Origin: Torymus aiolomorphi
Lineage: Eukaryota > Arthropoda > Insecta > Hymenoptera > Torymidae
Direction of reading: 5' to 3'
Assembly: GCA_036365515.1 (NCBI GenBank)
Contig: CM070874.1
Span: 168,526,797 to 168,590,796 of the forward strand
DNA length: 64,000 nt
The position numbers and the translations under genes were made by a program. This document shows, one piece after another, positions 33,940-44,877 of this stretch. The notes under the pieces were generated by a model. The model was not told where the DNA came from. It saw nothing but the letters and a program-made list of their open reading frames with translations, and made no database searches. Position 1 is the stretch's first letter; each line of letters starts with the position of its first letter.

Positions 33940-36900
33940 TTCCCTTTTTTCTAAAATATTTTAAACAATAATTTATTCTCGTAGATAGATCTAAATTCTC
34001 TTATAAATTTAAGTATTCCTCGTAAACATAACCAGTGCGCTGACCCGTAAGGTCGTACAATCAAAGTTATGTTTACTTTAATTCCTTTCCAAACCAATAG
34101 GAGTATGCTTACCCGTAAGGTCGTAACAACATATGGCTTGGAAAGGTAATTTAAAATAAGTTAAATTGAAGATTTTATTTTACCCTTTATATTATTTTTT
34201 TTTTTTTTTTGGGTTTATATTCTTTTCCTTTTCTTTAAAATATTTCGATTGTAAATTAATTGAAGATTTAAACTTTCTTGTAAATTTAAATATTTTTCGT
34301 AAGCATAACCAGTGCGCTGACCCGTAAGGTCGTACAATCAAAGTTATGTTTGCTTTAATTCCTTTCCAAAACCAATAGGAGTATGCTTACCCGTAAGGTC
34401 GTAACAACATATGGCTTGGAAAGGTAATTTAAAATAAGTTAAATTGAACATTTTATTTACCCTTTATTTCTTTTGGGTTTATATTCTTTTCCTTTTCTTT
34501 AAAATATTTCGAATGTAAATTAATCGAAGATTTAAACTTTCTTGTAAATTTAAATATTTTTCGTAAGCATAACCAGTGCGCTGACCCGTAAGGTCGTACA
34601 ATCAAAGTTATGTTTACTTTAATTCCTTTCCAAAACCAATAGGAGTATGCTTACCCGTAAGGTCGTAACAACATATGGCTTGGAAAGGTAATTTTAAAAT
34701 AAGTTAAATTGAAGATTTTATTTACCCCTTTATTTCTTTTGGGTTTATATTCTTTTCCTATTCTTTAAAATATTTCGATTGTAAATTAATCGAAGATTTA
34801 AACTTTCTTGTAAATTTAAATATTTTTCGTAAGCATAACCAGTGCGCTGACCTGTAAGGTCGTACAATCAAAGTTATGTTTACTTTAATTCCTTTCCAAA
34901 ACCAATAGGAGTATGCTTACCCGTAAGGTCGTAACAACATATGGCTTGGAAAGGTAATTTAAAATAAGTTAAATTGAAGATTTTATTTACCCTTTATTTC
35001 TTTTGGGTTTATATTCTTTTCCTTTTCTTTAAAATATTTCGAATGTAAATTAATCGAAGATTTAAACTTTCTTGTAAATTTAAATATTTTTCGTAAGCAT
35101 AACCAGTGCGCTGACCCGTAAGGTCGTACAATCAAAGTTATGTTTACTTTAATTCCTTTCCAAAACCAATAGGAGTATGCTTACCCGTAAGGTCGTAACA
35201 ACATATGGCTTGGAAAGGTAATTTTAAAATAAGTTAAATTGAAGATTTTATTTACCCCTTTATTTCTTTTGGGTTTATATTCTTTTCCTTTTCTTTAAAA
35301 TATTTCGATTGTAAATTAATCGAAGATTTAAACTTTCTTGTAAATTTAAATATTTTTCGTAAGCATAACCAGTGCGCTGACCCGTAAGGTCGTACAATCA
35401 AAGTTATGTTTACTTTAATTCCTTTCCAAAACCAATAGGAGTATGCTTACCCGTAAGGTCGTAACAACATATGGCTTGGAAAGGTAATTTTAAAATAAGT
35501 TAAATTGAAGATTTTATTTAGCCCTTTATTTCTTTTGGGTTTATATTCTTTTCCTTTTCTTTAAAATAATTCGATTGTAAATTAATCGAAGATTTAAACT
35601 TTCTTGTAAATTTAAATATTTTTCGTAAGCATAACCAGTGCGCTGACCCGTAAGGTCGTACAATCAAAGTTATGTTTACTTTAATTCCTTTCCAAAACCA
35701 ATAGGAGTATGCTTACCCGTAAGGTCGTAACAACATATGGCTTGGAAAGGTAATTTTAAAATAAGTTAAATTGAAAATTTTATTTACCCCTTTATTTCTT
35801 TTGGGTTTATATTCTTTTCCTTTTCTTTAAAATATTTCGATTGTAAATTAATCGAAGATTTAAACTTTCTTGTAAATTTAAATATTTTTCGTAAGCATAA
35901 CCAGTGCGCTGACCCGTAAGGTCGTACAATCAAAGTTATGTTTACTTTAATTCCTTTCCAAAACCAATAGGAGTATGCTTACCCGTAAGGTCGTAACAAC
36001 ATATGGCTTGGAAAGGTAATTTAAAATAAGTTAAATTGAAGATTTTATTTACCCTTTATTTCTTTTGGGTTTATATTCTTTTCCTTTTCTTTAAAATATT
36101 TCGAATGTAAATTAATCGAAGATTTAAACTTTCTTGTAAATTTAAATATTTTTCGTAAGCATAACCAGTGCGCTGACCCGTAAGGTCGTACAATCAAAGT
36201 TATGTTTACTTTAATTCCTTTCCAAAACCAATAGGAGTATGCTTACCCGTAAGGTCGTAACAACATATGGCTTGGAAAGGTAATTTTAAAATAAGTTAAA
36301 TTGAAGATTTTATTTACCCCTTTATTTCTTTTGGGTTTATATTCTTTTCCTTTTCTTTAAAATATTTCGATTGTAAATTAATCGAAGATTTAAACTTTCT
36401 TGTAAATTTAAATATTTTTCGTAAGCATAACCAGTGCGCTGACCCGTAAGGTCGTACAATCAAAGTTATGTTTACTTTAATTCCTTTCCAAAACCAATAG
36501 GAGTATGCTTACCCGTAAGGTCGTAACAACATATGGCTTGGAAAGGTAATTTTAAAATAAGTTAAATTGAAGATTTTATTTACCCCTTTATTTCTTTTGG
36601 GTTTATATTCTTTTCCTTTTCTTTAAAATATTTCGATTGTAAATTAATCGAAGATTTAAACTTTCTTGTAAATTTAAATATTTTTCGTAAGCATAACCAG
36701 TGCGCTGACCCGTAAGGTCGTACAATCAAAGTTATGTTTACTTTAATTCCTTTCCAAAACCAATAGGAGTATGCTTACCCGTAAGGTCGTAACAACATAT
36801 GGCTTGGAAAGGTAATTTTAAAATAAGTTAAATTGAAGATTTTATTTACCCCTTTATTTCTTTTGGGTTTATATTCTTTTCCTTTTCTTTAAAATATTTC

Positions 36901-37127
36901 GATTGTAAATTAATCGAAGATTTAAACTTTCTTGTAAATTTAAATATTTTTCGTAAGCATAACCAGTGCGCTGACCCGTAAGGTCGTACAATCAAAGTTA
37001 TGTTTACTTTAATTCCTTTCCAAAACCAATAGGAGTATGCTTACCCGTAAGGTCGTAACAACATATGGCTTGGAAAGGTAATTTTAAAATAAGTTAAATT
37101 GAAGATTTTATTTACCTTTTTATTTCT
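33940..37127 (+). repeat. 266 bp tandem array, 12 near-identical units with paired stem-loops
   Basis: The landmark ACCAGTGCGCTGACC starts at 34031, 34308, 34572, 34838, 35102, 35368, 35634, 35900, 36164, 36430, 36696 and 36962, so the period is 264-266 bp after a first unit of 277. Units 3-12 differ by only a few bases; the first is the most diverged. Each unit has two inverted repeats. GTAARCATAAC pairs with GTTATGTTTAC, and CCTTTCCAA pairs with TTGGAAAGG, with an extra CCA/TGG inside. Each loop contains CCCGTAAGGTCGTA, in which ACC/GGT can form a small inner hairpin. No coding potential. Position inside the Polinton morphogenesis region is unusual. Confidence 0.95.
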
Positions 37128-40100
37128 TTTAAGGTTTCTTTTTGAAGATTTAAATAAATGCAAAATTCTGAATTTTTTTGATTTGATTTTTATTTATTTG
37201 AAAATAATTCTATTTTTTTTTTTCCTTAATAGGTGTACAGTAAAAGCTTGTGAATGCTTGTGGTGAACTGCACGTACAATCAACAAAGCTTGTGAGGCTC
37301 TTGCTGACTGCACTGCAGCAGTGCGTGCTCGGCATATTTAAATGCATTGCTCCTCCTCTTCTTTTGCTGGAAAAGCTGCGGTGTCAAATCGGATAGTTGC
37401 GTCATTTTGGTGAACGAATCATACGTGATAAGTTCGGCGGCGAGGGATGCTCTGCATATCTCGTAATGTTGTGGTGCGGAAAAGCGGTGTCCAATGGTGC
37501 GGGGGCGTCATCCCTTCCAAACGTCGATTCCTGTGATAGTGGGGAAGATCCTATGTTTTAACACAGAGAGCGGTAGAGAGCGGTCGCACATCCCTTCTCT
37601 AGGGTATTTTTCGGCGGCTCGTATCTTCTTTAAGGAGCGAGAGAGAACGCTATATGAGTGACAGAGAAAGAGAGATGAGAGAGACAGAAGATATACCTAT
37701 CTCCCTCACTCTTCAATCTTGTCACTGACTTTTTCGCAGTTTTCTTCACTTTATTTAATATTGTTGGATATCGCAATTTCACAATTTAGTTACTATTTTA
37801 TTTTAATAGGTATTTTTATAATAAGCTATTACAAATTTGAGCGGTGGTTATACGTTGGTTAGAAATGGAGGTATAGTGAATAATAAAAATCGAAAAATAT
37901 AATTTTAGTTTTACAGAAAAATAATTAATATAATTTTACAATAATATGAAGCTTCATAAGAAATGGTAAAACTAAACAGTCAAGCTAAATATTATAAACA
38001 TGTTTACAAAATTGTCGTAAATATCGCTATTATTTATTTAATTATAATGTTTTACTTAATATTAACGCAGTGACATAAATGATTCTCTTAGGGTTTACAT
38101 AGAATGTGTTTTTAGATTATTTCCAATCATAAAATTTATTATTTTTATATTTATTCATCGATTAATTAAGTAATCAGTTCTTTCAAGCTTTGGATGTGAA
38201 TATTTGTAATTGCTAGAAAATGAAATTATTATAAGAATATAAAACTACTAAGTTTCCACAAGAAAAATAATAATAAATTATTGAAATTACAAACAAACAG
38301 TTATTTTTAAAGTGTTGTTTGGAGATGGATTTTATATGAAAATGTAGAGAAAAATTATTGCAGCTGAACTGTGTTGTTAGAAATTAAAAATGTAAAATAG
38401 TTAAACAAATATAAGCTTTATAAGTTTTAAAATTGGAAATAATATTCTTAGACTATAGTACATTGAGTCCCAAAAAATGCTGGAAAATGCGTCTCCGCGC
38501 AATAAGGCTGACGATATCTATTTTTAGATAAGCCATGTGTGTGGGGCTGTTCGTAACGGTAAAACACCCTCTTTGTCTCGGCCTTTTTCTATAATAAACA
38601 ATCTAGATATTCTACCAAGAATTGAATTATTCATCTTACTAAATAATTATGTAGCAAGACATTACAAATTTGAACGAAAACGCTACGACTATTTTAATGA
38701 TAGTTATTCGCAATACAAAACTTTACTAACTTAATAATCTAATTTACAATGTAATCATATATGATAATTTATAATAACAGTCAATTATCTAAAATAAACC
38801 TAAACCTAAATATTTTGTTATCAAAACTTGTTGATTTATATAATATAATAGCTATTACAGTAATTAATTGTTATTTATTAATAATTAATTCTGTATATAC
38901 ATGTTGTTAATTAAAAATTATAGTTATCGTTTTTTATTTTTGGTATGAGTGTTTATATGGTAACATAAGGATAAACAAACTGTTATTTACGATATAAAAG
39001 TTACTAATACTTAAAAATCTAAATTATAATGAGATTGTATTCGATAAAGTTATATATAAAAATAAACACAGTCGGTAAAAATTAAGCTAGTGGTTAATAA
39101 GCTTGTTACTTTACATGATATAGTGGTTATTATAATTATTATTCATTATTAGTTGGTTATAATCCATTTCATGCTTAAAAGTTGTAGTTGCAAAAGTACA
39201 GGTGGTTATTTATTTGTAATTGTTAAAACAATTTTATCTGTAACAGAGAGATATTGCCTAATAATGTAAAATTATGTTTCCAATGTACAGTATAGGTCGT
39301 ATATATTCATGATTTGGAAAAGCGCGTCCCCGCGTGGGAAAGCGTCGTATCTATATTTAGTATGAGTCAAGTGTTTTGCAGCATCAAGATAATGTATCCG
39401 CCGAGCTAAGCGTCCCTTAAGGCTAATTTCACATTTTGAAGGAGTATTTTCGAGCTTAAATATAGTTATCTCAAACTGAAAAACATTAATTTATTTATTT
39501 ACTAATTAGTCAAAATTCCATTTATTTACTACAAGAATATTTTGTATTAACCCAATATTTTGCTGTTTGGTGAGATTCCTTTATAGAAGAAAAGGGAACA
39601 AAAGAAAAATTATGGGATGAGTTTTATTACTCAGGTATAGAAAATAGTCCTTCCAGAGTGTGGCTTAAAGTAATTATTTAGTTTCTTTTACAATGCTGTG
39701 CATTATAACTTTTCATCCCACGCCTGAACGGTTGCTAGTTTAAGTGTCTTATCAAACGAACAATATCTGGTTAAACGCTAACTTAGTTTATATATAAAAT
39801 ACTAAAATATTCAGTCGAAAGAAGGAATTACAATTGTGATTATTGCACAAGGGTTTGTTTAACAATTCGTACTTAAATTATTATTTAAAATATATCCTTG
39901 TAGAAAATTAACCCTAATTTATAACTAACTCATTAATACAAACTGAAGTATTTCTAAATAAAATTGTATTGCGGAAATATTGTAATTCAACTAAAGGTTT
40001 TACTATTGAACATTTTTTTTTTTTAGAGTGAGTTTACTTATTTTTGTACAAGAGAATATAATAATCTTCGGTATACGATTGCGTATTATAATTTTACTGT

Positions 40101-40567
40101 ATCCGTGATCGTAGGTATAATCGGGTATAATTTTTATTTATTTAAAAGTAGTGTTTGTCTTTATCAAGAAGAAAGGAAAGGTTACAGTCCGTTTTTATAT
40201 TAAGTCTAAATATAGCCTTTTAAGGAAAAGGAATATACAAGATTAAAAATCCAGAAATTTTTAAAGCATGCGCCGCGTCGGTGTTTTATGACAGCTTGAG
40301 ACTCCGAGAAGCGCAGGTCACATCTACAACCCTTGGTGCAATAGTGTCGGTAGGGTAGTAGGTGTTCAGGGTTATGACTATGGTTACCAAAAATAAAAAA
40401 TACTTCAACTAATCCTACATAAAAGAAAATAAATAAAAAAAATAAAAAAAAAAAAATTTATCTATAAGCGTAGACGGTTCCGTCACACCTTATCAAAAAG
40501 GATATGGGATTTGCTTGAAGAAAAAAAAGTAATAAAAAAAAAAAAAAGTTTGTCACGAGAGAAAAAA
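37128..40567. other. AT-rich region without a supported gene
   Basis: About 3.4 kb. Moderate-GC patches at 37230-37560, 38460-38580, 39290-39420 and 40260-40380 share loosely GGAAAAGCG/GCGTCCCCGCG and CGTCGTATCTATNTTTAG phrases (38485-38530 and 39310-39362). A short GA-rich stretch lies near 37640-37690. No ORF above 70 codons with a motif. It may be Polinton DNA that has decayed, or an insertion in it. Confidence 0.45.
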
Positions 40568-40983
40568 AAGCATTATTAAAGTAATACTTCCGAAACGTGC
40601 TTCAACAAATTTAGATTTAAGAAAATATGCTCATCACTTGAAAATATTTAATTTAAGAGGAGTATTCATGAGGAATGTATTACAATCAAATGGACCACTG
40701 TATAATGGTCAGCTATCATTAATCTTGATGATAGTACAGGTCCCGGTACACATTGGGTAGCTTATAAAAAAATGGTAAAAATGTTATCTATTTTGATAGT
40801 TTTGGTGATTTACAGCCTCCAATGGATCTTATGCAATATTGGAATGTTGAAAAAATTAAATATAATTATCAGCGGTATCAAACATTTAATTCATTTATAT
40901 GTGGTCATCTTTGTTTAAAATTTTTATGTAATTTACTTGATCATTCTGACAATTATAATCTATATAAGAAGATTCCCCGCTAA
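40568..40983 (+). pseudogene. Polinton adenain-type cysteine protease, frameshifted
   Basis: The sequence reads in three successive frames. The first has LPKRASTNLDLRKYAHHLK and LRGVFMRNVL, the N-terminal substrate-binding part. A second frame has GPGTHWVAY with the catalytic His. A third has VIYFDSFGD (acidic residue) and FICGHLCLKFL with the nucleophilic Cys. The second frameshift is in an A-run near 40770. In adenoviruses and Polintons this enzyme (Ulp1/adenain family) matures capsid proteins. All catalytic positions are retained although the frame is broken twice, which suggests recent loss. It ends 31 bp before the minor capsid gene. Confidence 0.82.
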
Positions 40984-41013
40984 ATCAGATTCACTTTAAC
41001 TAAATTATTCAAG

Positions 41014-41703
41014 ATGATAGAATCATTGACACTTACTTTATCTGGCTCTTCGTCAGTGCTAGAAACACATTATTTTCCACCGATAGAGCTTGATCCTGAG
41101 AAAATGTATGTTCTTGGATTAATTGAATTATTAACATTTAATTCTATTCCTAATGTAGACTATGGGCAAAAGAAATTTTATGTTGGAGAAGAAGTTATTG
41201 AAATATCTACAGGTAGCTATGAAATTCATGATATAGAAAGTTTTCTACAGAAGACTCTGGAGTCCAAAGAAATTAAAATAAGTATTGCACCTAATAATAA
41301 CACTCTACGCATTGAAATTTCTTGCAGTTCACAAATCGATTTTCAACCATACGATTCTATTGGTAGACTGTTAGGTTTCACTCAACATTTGTTGGAACCC
41401 TATATAAATCACACCTCTGACATGCCCGTCTCCATTTTACAGATAAGCGCTCTACGAGTAGAATGTAATATTTCGTCTGGAGTTTATATCAATCAGAATA
41501 AAGTTCATACGATTCACGAATTTTTCCCAGCCGTGCCACCAGGATTTAAAATTATTGAAATTCCTAAGCAAATCATATATCTCCCAGTTAATGTTAAAAT
41601 TATTGATCATTTACAATTACGTATTGTAGATCAGAACGGAAATTTGGTTAACCTACGAGGTGAAATTATTACAATTCGTTTACATTTGAAGAAAGCTGTA
41701 TAA
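41014..41703 (+). CDS. Polinton minor capsid (penton-like) protein
   Basis: 229 residues from an ATG, no stops or frameshifts. Beta-rich sequence (SLTLTLSGSSSVLETHYFPPIELDPEKMYVLGLIELLTFNSIPN at the start) typical of the Polinton minor capsid, a single jelly-roll that forms the pentameric vertices. Conserved features include the FPPIELD segment, GSYEIHDIE, GRLLGF and the late VNLRGEIITIRLHLK strand. Its position directly before the major capsid gene fits the usual order. The stop codon overlaps the next ATG (TAATG, 41701-41705). Fold assignment is by resemblance to Polinton proteins, not calculation. Confidence 0.8.
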   Translation: MIESLTLTLSGSSSVLETHYFPPIELDPEKMYVLGLIELLTFNSIPNVDYGQKKFYVGEEVIEISTGSYEIHDIESFLQKTLESKEIKISIAPNNNTLRIEISCSSQIDFQPYDSIGRLLGFTQHLLEPYINHTSDMPVSILQISALRVECNISSGVYINQNKVHTIHEFFPAVPPGFKIIEIPKQIIYLPVNVKIIDHLQLRIVDQNGNLVNLRGEIITIRLHLKKAV

Positions 41704-41891
41704 TGGATATTGTTTTTAAAGCAACAGCAGCAGAAAACTATATTAAGACGTCAACATGCCATCCAAAAATCAGTCAACGACAAGCAGTCAAGCAACTAAC
41801 ACTACGAAACATAAAGTTTCTAAAAAGTCTTGGACTAAAACTAAAAATAAACCAAGAGAATCGCAAGAGGAAATGTTCTTACGTCAATTAA
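41703..41891 (+). CDS. Small basic Polinton ORF, overlapping start
   Basis: 62 residues beginning on the TAATG overlap with the minor capsid stop. Basic, with QAVKQLTLRNIKFLKSLGLKLK near the centre, a pattern seen in short proteins next to Polinton capsid genes. It may be a virion core or scaffold peptide, but no function is shown. A second frame through the same DNA (from 41756) joins in frame to the major capsid gene through the TA run, so only one of the two reads is likely to be used. Confidence 0.5.
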   Translation: MDIVFKATAAENYIKTSTCHPKISQRQAVKQLTLRNIKFLKSLGLKLKINQENRKRKCSYVN

Positions 41892-41895
41892 CTTG

Positions 41896-41920
41896 TATAT
41901 ATATATATATATATATATAT
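41896..41920. repeat. (TA)n run upstream of the major capsid start
   Basis: 25 bp of TA between the small ORF and the capsid ATG. Read through in frame it would add an Ile-Tyr string, which is not expected in a capsid protein. Confidence 0.9.
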
Positions 41921-41947
41921 GCTGTTATCGTTGCATCTTTGAAAATA

Positions 41948-43198
41948 ATGGAGGAAATTCTTAATGTACAGACAACTATTATTTTCGATGAATCTATATC
42001 ACACTATGAGATTCACGCTCATCAACCATACACTTCACTAGCATTTAATAATAGTGATGAAATTCGTATATCTATCCAACATCAAGACTTATGTTTATTA
42101 CCATCACGAAGTTCTTTACATATATGTGGAAGTCTTACACTTGCAAATGGACAACCAGTAAAAAAGACTCAATTTGTAAACAATGCAATATGTCATTTAT
42201 TTGAAGAAATTCGCTATGAGATAAATGCTATAGAAATCGATAAGTGTAAAAATGTAGGTTTAACTACTCTTATGAAAGGTTATGCTTCATTCAATTCAAA
42301 TCAAAGTAAAATTCTTGAAAATTCTGGATGGATCGATGTTGAAGAAACTAACAAAATTGTTGATGATAATGGAAACTTTGATATATCTATACCACTTTCA
42401 ATGATTTTAGGATTTGCTGAAGATTATCCTAAAATTGTTGTAAACGTAAAGCATGAACTTGTACTGACAAGATCTAGAAATGACATAAACACTGTATATC
42501 AAGAAGGAGTCGAACGGGATGATAGAACCGAATATGAGGATTTTAAAATTAATTTAAGTAGAATAGAATGGTTAATGCCTTATGTAATACTGTCAGATAA
42601 ACATAAGATACATCTTTATAACTACATTAAAAAAGATATAGCAATATCAATGAGTTTTCGTTCGTGGGAATTATATGAATACCCTATGCTTCCCGCAACA
42701 TCACGACATGTATGGGCAGTCAAAATATCAAATCAATTGGAAAAACCACGTTTTGTTATTCTTGCATTCCAAACAAATAGAAAAGGACAACGAACTAAAA
42801 ATACAAGTCAGTTTGATCATTGTAATGTATCAAATGTAAAACTTTTTCTAAATTCTCAATACTACCCATATGGAAATCTAAACCAAGACATAAATCAAAA
42901 TCAGTATGCAATATTATATGACATGTATGTAAATTTTCAAAAACAATATTATCACGGTGTAAGTGTTTCAACAGACCCATTTCTCAGTAAAACGGATTTC
43001 AAGAAATATACTCCATTAATAATTATTGATTGTTCAAAACAAAATGAATCATTGAAGCAAGCTGCTGTAGATGTTCGTCTAGAGTTTGAGACCAAGGAGA
43101 ATATACCTGAAGGAACAACAGCTTATTGTCTAATTTTACATGATCGCATCATTAAATATAATCCGATTAGTGGTGATATTAAAAAAATTGTTTCATAA
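41948..43198 (+). CDS. Polinton major capsid protein (double jelly-roll)
   Basis: 416 residues from ATG 41948 (MEEILNVQTT), no stops or frameshifts. The start is chosen because the upstream in-frame ATG at 41756 would force translation of the TA microsatellite. The sequence resembles Polinton hexon-like major capsid proteins: HYEIHAHQPYTSLAFNNSDEIRI near the N-terminus, LFEEIRYEING-like (LFEEIRYEINAIEID) near residue 85, SRIEWLMPYV in the middle and FRSWELYEYPMLP, the last two being marker segments of the family. The C-terminal region DVRLEFETKENIPEGTTAYCLILHDRI is typical of the last strands. Trimers of this double jelly-roll protein build icosahedral capsids. A TA-rich 3' region with AATAAA follows at 43239-43245. 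Confidence 0.88.
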   Translation: MEEILNVQTTIIFDESISHYEIHAHQPYTSLAFNNSDEIRISIQHQDLCLLPSRSSLHICGSLTLANGQPVKKTQFVNNAICHLFEEIRYEINAIEIDKCKNVGLTTLMKGYASFNSNQSKILENSGWIDVEETNKIVDDNGNFDISIPLSMILGFAEDYPKIVVNVKHELVLTRSRNDINTVYQEGVERDDRTEYEDFKINLSRIEWLMPYVILSDKHKIHLYNYIKKDIAISMSFRSWELYEYPMLPATSRHVWAVKISNQLEKPRFVILAFQTNRKGQRTKNTSQFDHCNVSNVKLFLNSQYYPYGNLNQDINQNQYAILYDMYVNFQKQYYHGVSVSTDPFLSKTDFKKYTPLIIIDCSKQNESLKQAAVDVRLEFETKENIPEGTTAYCLILHDRIIKYNPISGDIKKIVS

Positions 43199-43608
43199 CT
43201 TTCTTTTATTTGTAATTATTTTATTATTATATTTTTTTAATAAATATTTATCATAAGGTTTATTATATGTGTGTTTTTATTTATAGTTACCTCACCCTCA
43301 AACATAATATTTAAATCTTATTTTCATTATTTCATTCTATTTGTTGATTACAATGCATTTGCGCCTTTGCTTTAAAAAATCTTAAGAAAGTTTCTTAAAA
43401 CATTACCTTGTAATCTCTTATATCAAAGTAATTTATTAATAACATAACTAAAATTTTTAGATTTTTTATATTCTTCATTTTCCAAATATAGCTATAAGTA
43501 AAATAAATATGTGTCATCTAACATTGCACTGCAAAAAAAGATAATCAGGACACATGTAACATCCCGATTCTCCCTGGTAAATCAATCTGATCGATTACCA
43601 TCAGGGGG
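43199..43608. other. AT-rich 3' flank of the capsid gene
   Basis: A polyadenylation signal-like AATAAA lies about 45 bp after the stop. No ORF or terminal repeat recognised. Confidence 0.45.
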
Positions 43609-43755
43609 AAATCGGCCGCGATCGGTATGGTAGATGAAAACCGGTTGGTACTGCAGGCGCATGCACTACTGGCCGGGGAAATCTCGGTCGCGATCGGCAT
43701 GGTAAATGAAAACCGGTTGGTATTGCAAGCGCATGCACTACCGGCCGGGGAAATC
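43609..43755. repeat. About 70 bp tandem doublet
   Basis: AAATCGGCCGCGATCGG through CGCATGCACTACTGGCCGGGG is repeated with few changes from about 43678, and a third partial start follows at 43745. Palindromic GGCCGGGG and CGCATGCACTA phrases recur in each unit. No coding evidence. Confidence 0.75.
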
Positions 43756-44056
43756 GGTCAGTATCAACTGTTGGTAAGTTAGCGAGGAGTAGAACCCGTG
43801 GTCGGCAAGGTAGGGAGGATAAAGTGCCAGAAGCCCCATAGCCCATACTACTCACACACTTATTTAAATATTAGACTATATAAAGAGAAATAATGGTTTA
43901 TGTCACTATTGACGGGTGGACTGTTTTCCACGTAATACTTGGACTTTTCACATTTTGATTGTAAGTTGTGTATTCTGCTTATTTATTTCAGGTGAAAAAT
44001 ATTTCTCTGTTGGTAATTATTATAATAATATTAACTACGGTTGTATATATTAGATA

Positions 44057-44094
44057 CCTGAAGAGGGACGAAAATAAAATTGTCCGAAACGTCG
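44057..44094 (+). ncRNA. Hammerhead-ribozyme-like motif
   Basis: CCTGAAGA (44057-44064, matching CUGANGA), GGAC (44066-44069), a 12 nt loop, GTCC (44082-44085) and GAAAC (44086-44090) then GTCGAC. This is the core order of a hammerhead: CUGANGA, stem II, GAAA, then a cleavage-like GUC. One G is unpaired before stem II and stems I/III are not clear. Such motifs are known in Penelope-like retroelement ends. It may be a relic. Confidence 0.35.
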
Positions 44095-44100
44095 ACGGAT

Positions 44101-44877
44101 AAAAAGAAAAAAATGGTGTTGTTTTATTAATCACCTTTTAATCAATAACACCGGAGGGTAGTAAATTTGGCCATTAGCTTCATGATTTTGGATATTAGAA
44201 GAAATCTACCATTAGCTGCATTATACAAAAATAGAACTAGTATAATATTTTATTGTAATGAGTATCTTGCCCATTTAATACAATTAATAAATAGAAATTA
44301 ATGAAATCATATAAGCGTGCGTGTGTAAGCGTGTGAGTGCGTGCGCGCGCTTGAGTGTAAATACATATATACAATTTCATTATTTTATGTATTTATATTA
44401 AACTGGCACGATTCTCTCTACCATATAATAAACAAATAAAATAAATTAAATTATTTGTGTGTATCACATAATATTGTAGTAATTATAATATTATTTCAGA
44501 GAAATATAACTTTATTTTAAAAAGAAGACTAGATCAAACGCGCGCTGCGCGCGCGGAGATGAACTATGCTTTGAATACAATATTAAAAAATGGGAAAATA
44601 ACCTTATAAGATAAATATAAACAAACAACATTACGTTGCCATGCACATAGCTACAGCATGGCAATGCTTCCGACCAATCAGATTACGAATAAAACGTGAA
44701 ATAACATAGCCATCAATTTTAATAAAGGGGATAAAATTATGAAATATCTGAAATAAAAGTAAATTCAATTGACGTTCATGCAAATAAAATAAAGTTATTT
44801 TAAGTAAAATAATAATTATAGAATAAATAATCTACGGCTGTTGCTTGAACGTCATTGCCTCAAATAAAATTAAAAAA
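44101..44877. other. Non-coding AT-rich stretch
   Basis: Contains a GTGTGC-rich patch (44315-44350) and an imperfect GCGCGC palindrome near 44541-44555. No gene; the inverted repeat of the following transposon was not identified. Confidence 0.4.

Larger units (their letters stand above)
32197..43198 (+). mobile_element. Polinton/Maverick virus-like element, partial
   Basis: Six coding regions of the Polinton (polintovirus/adintovirus) morphogenesis module lie together: packaging ATPase (minus), PLA2-domain virion protein, adenain-type protease, minor capsid protein, a small ORF and the major capsid protein (all plus). Protein-primed DNA polymerase B and retroviral-type integrase, normally present in a 15-20 kb element with terminal inverted repeats, are absent from the window. 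The left edge is cut inside the ATPase. A 3.2 kb tandem array and about 3.4 kb of AT-rich DNA separate the two gene groups. No terminal inverted repeat was found on the right. Confidence 0.85.

Noticed and set aside
33940..37127. CRISPR array
   Set aside because: Units are 266 bp, wholly repeated without variable spacers, and the context is eukaryotic/viral; no cas genes.
38537..38734. 65-codon ORF in the Polinton gap
   Set aside because: Too short and without similarity to any Polinton protein I recognise.
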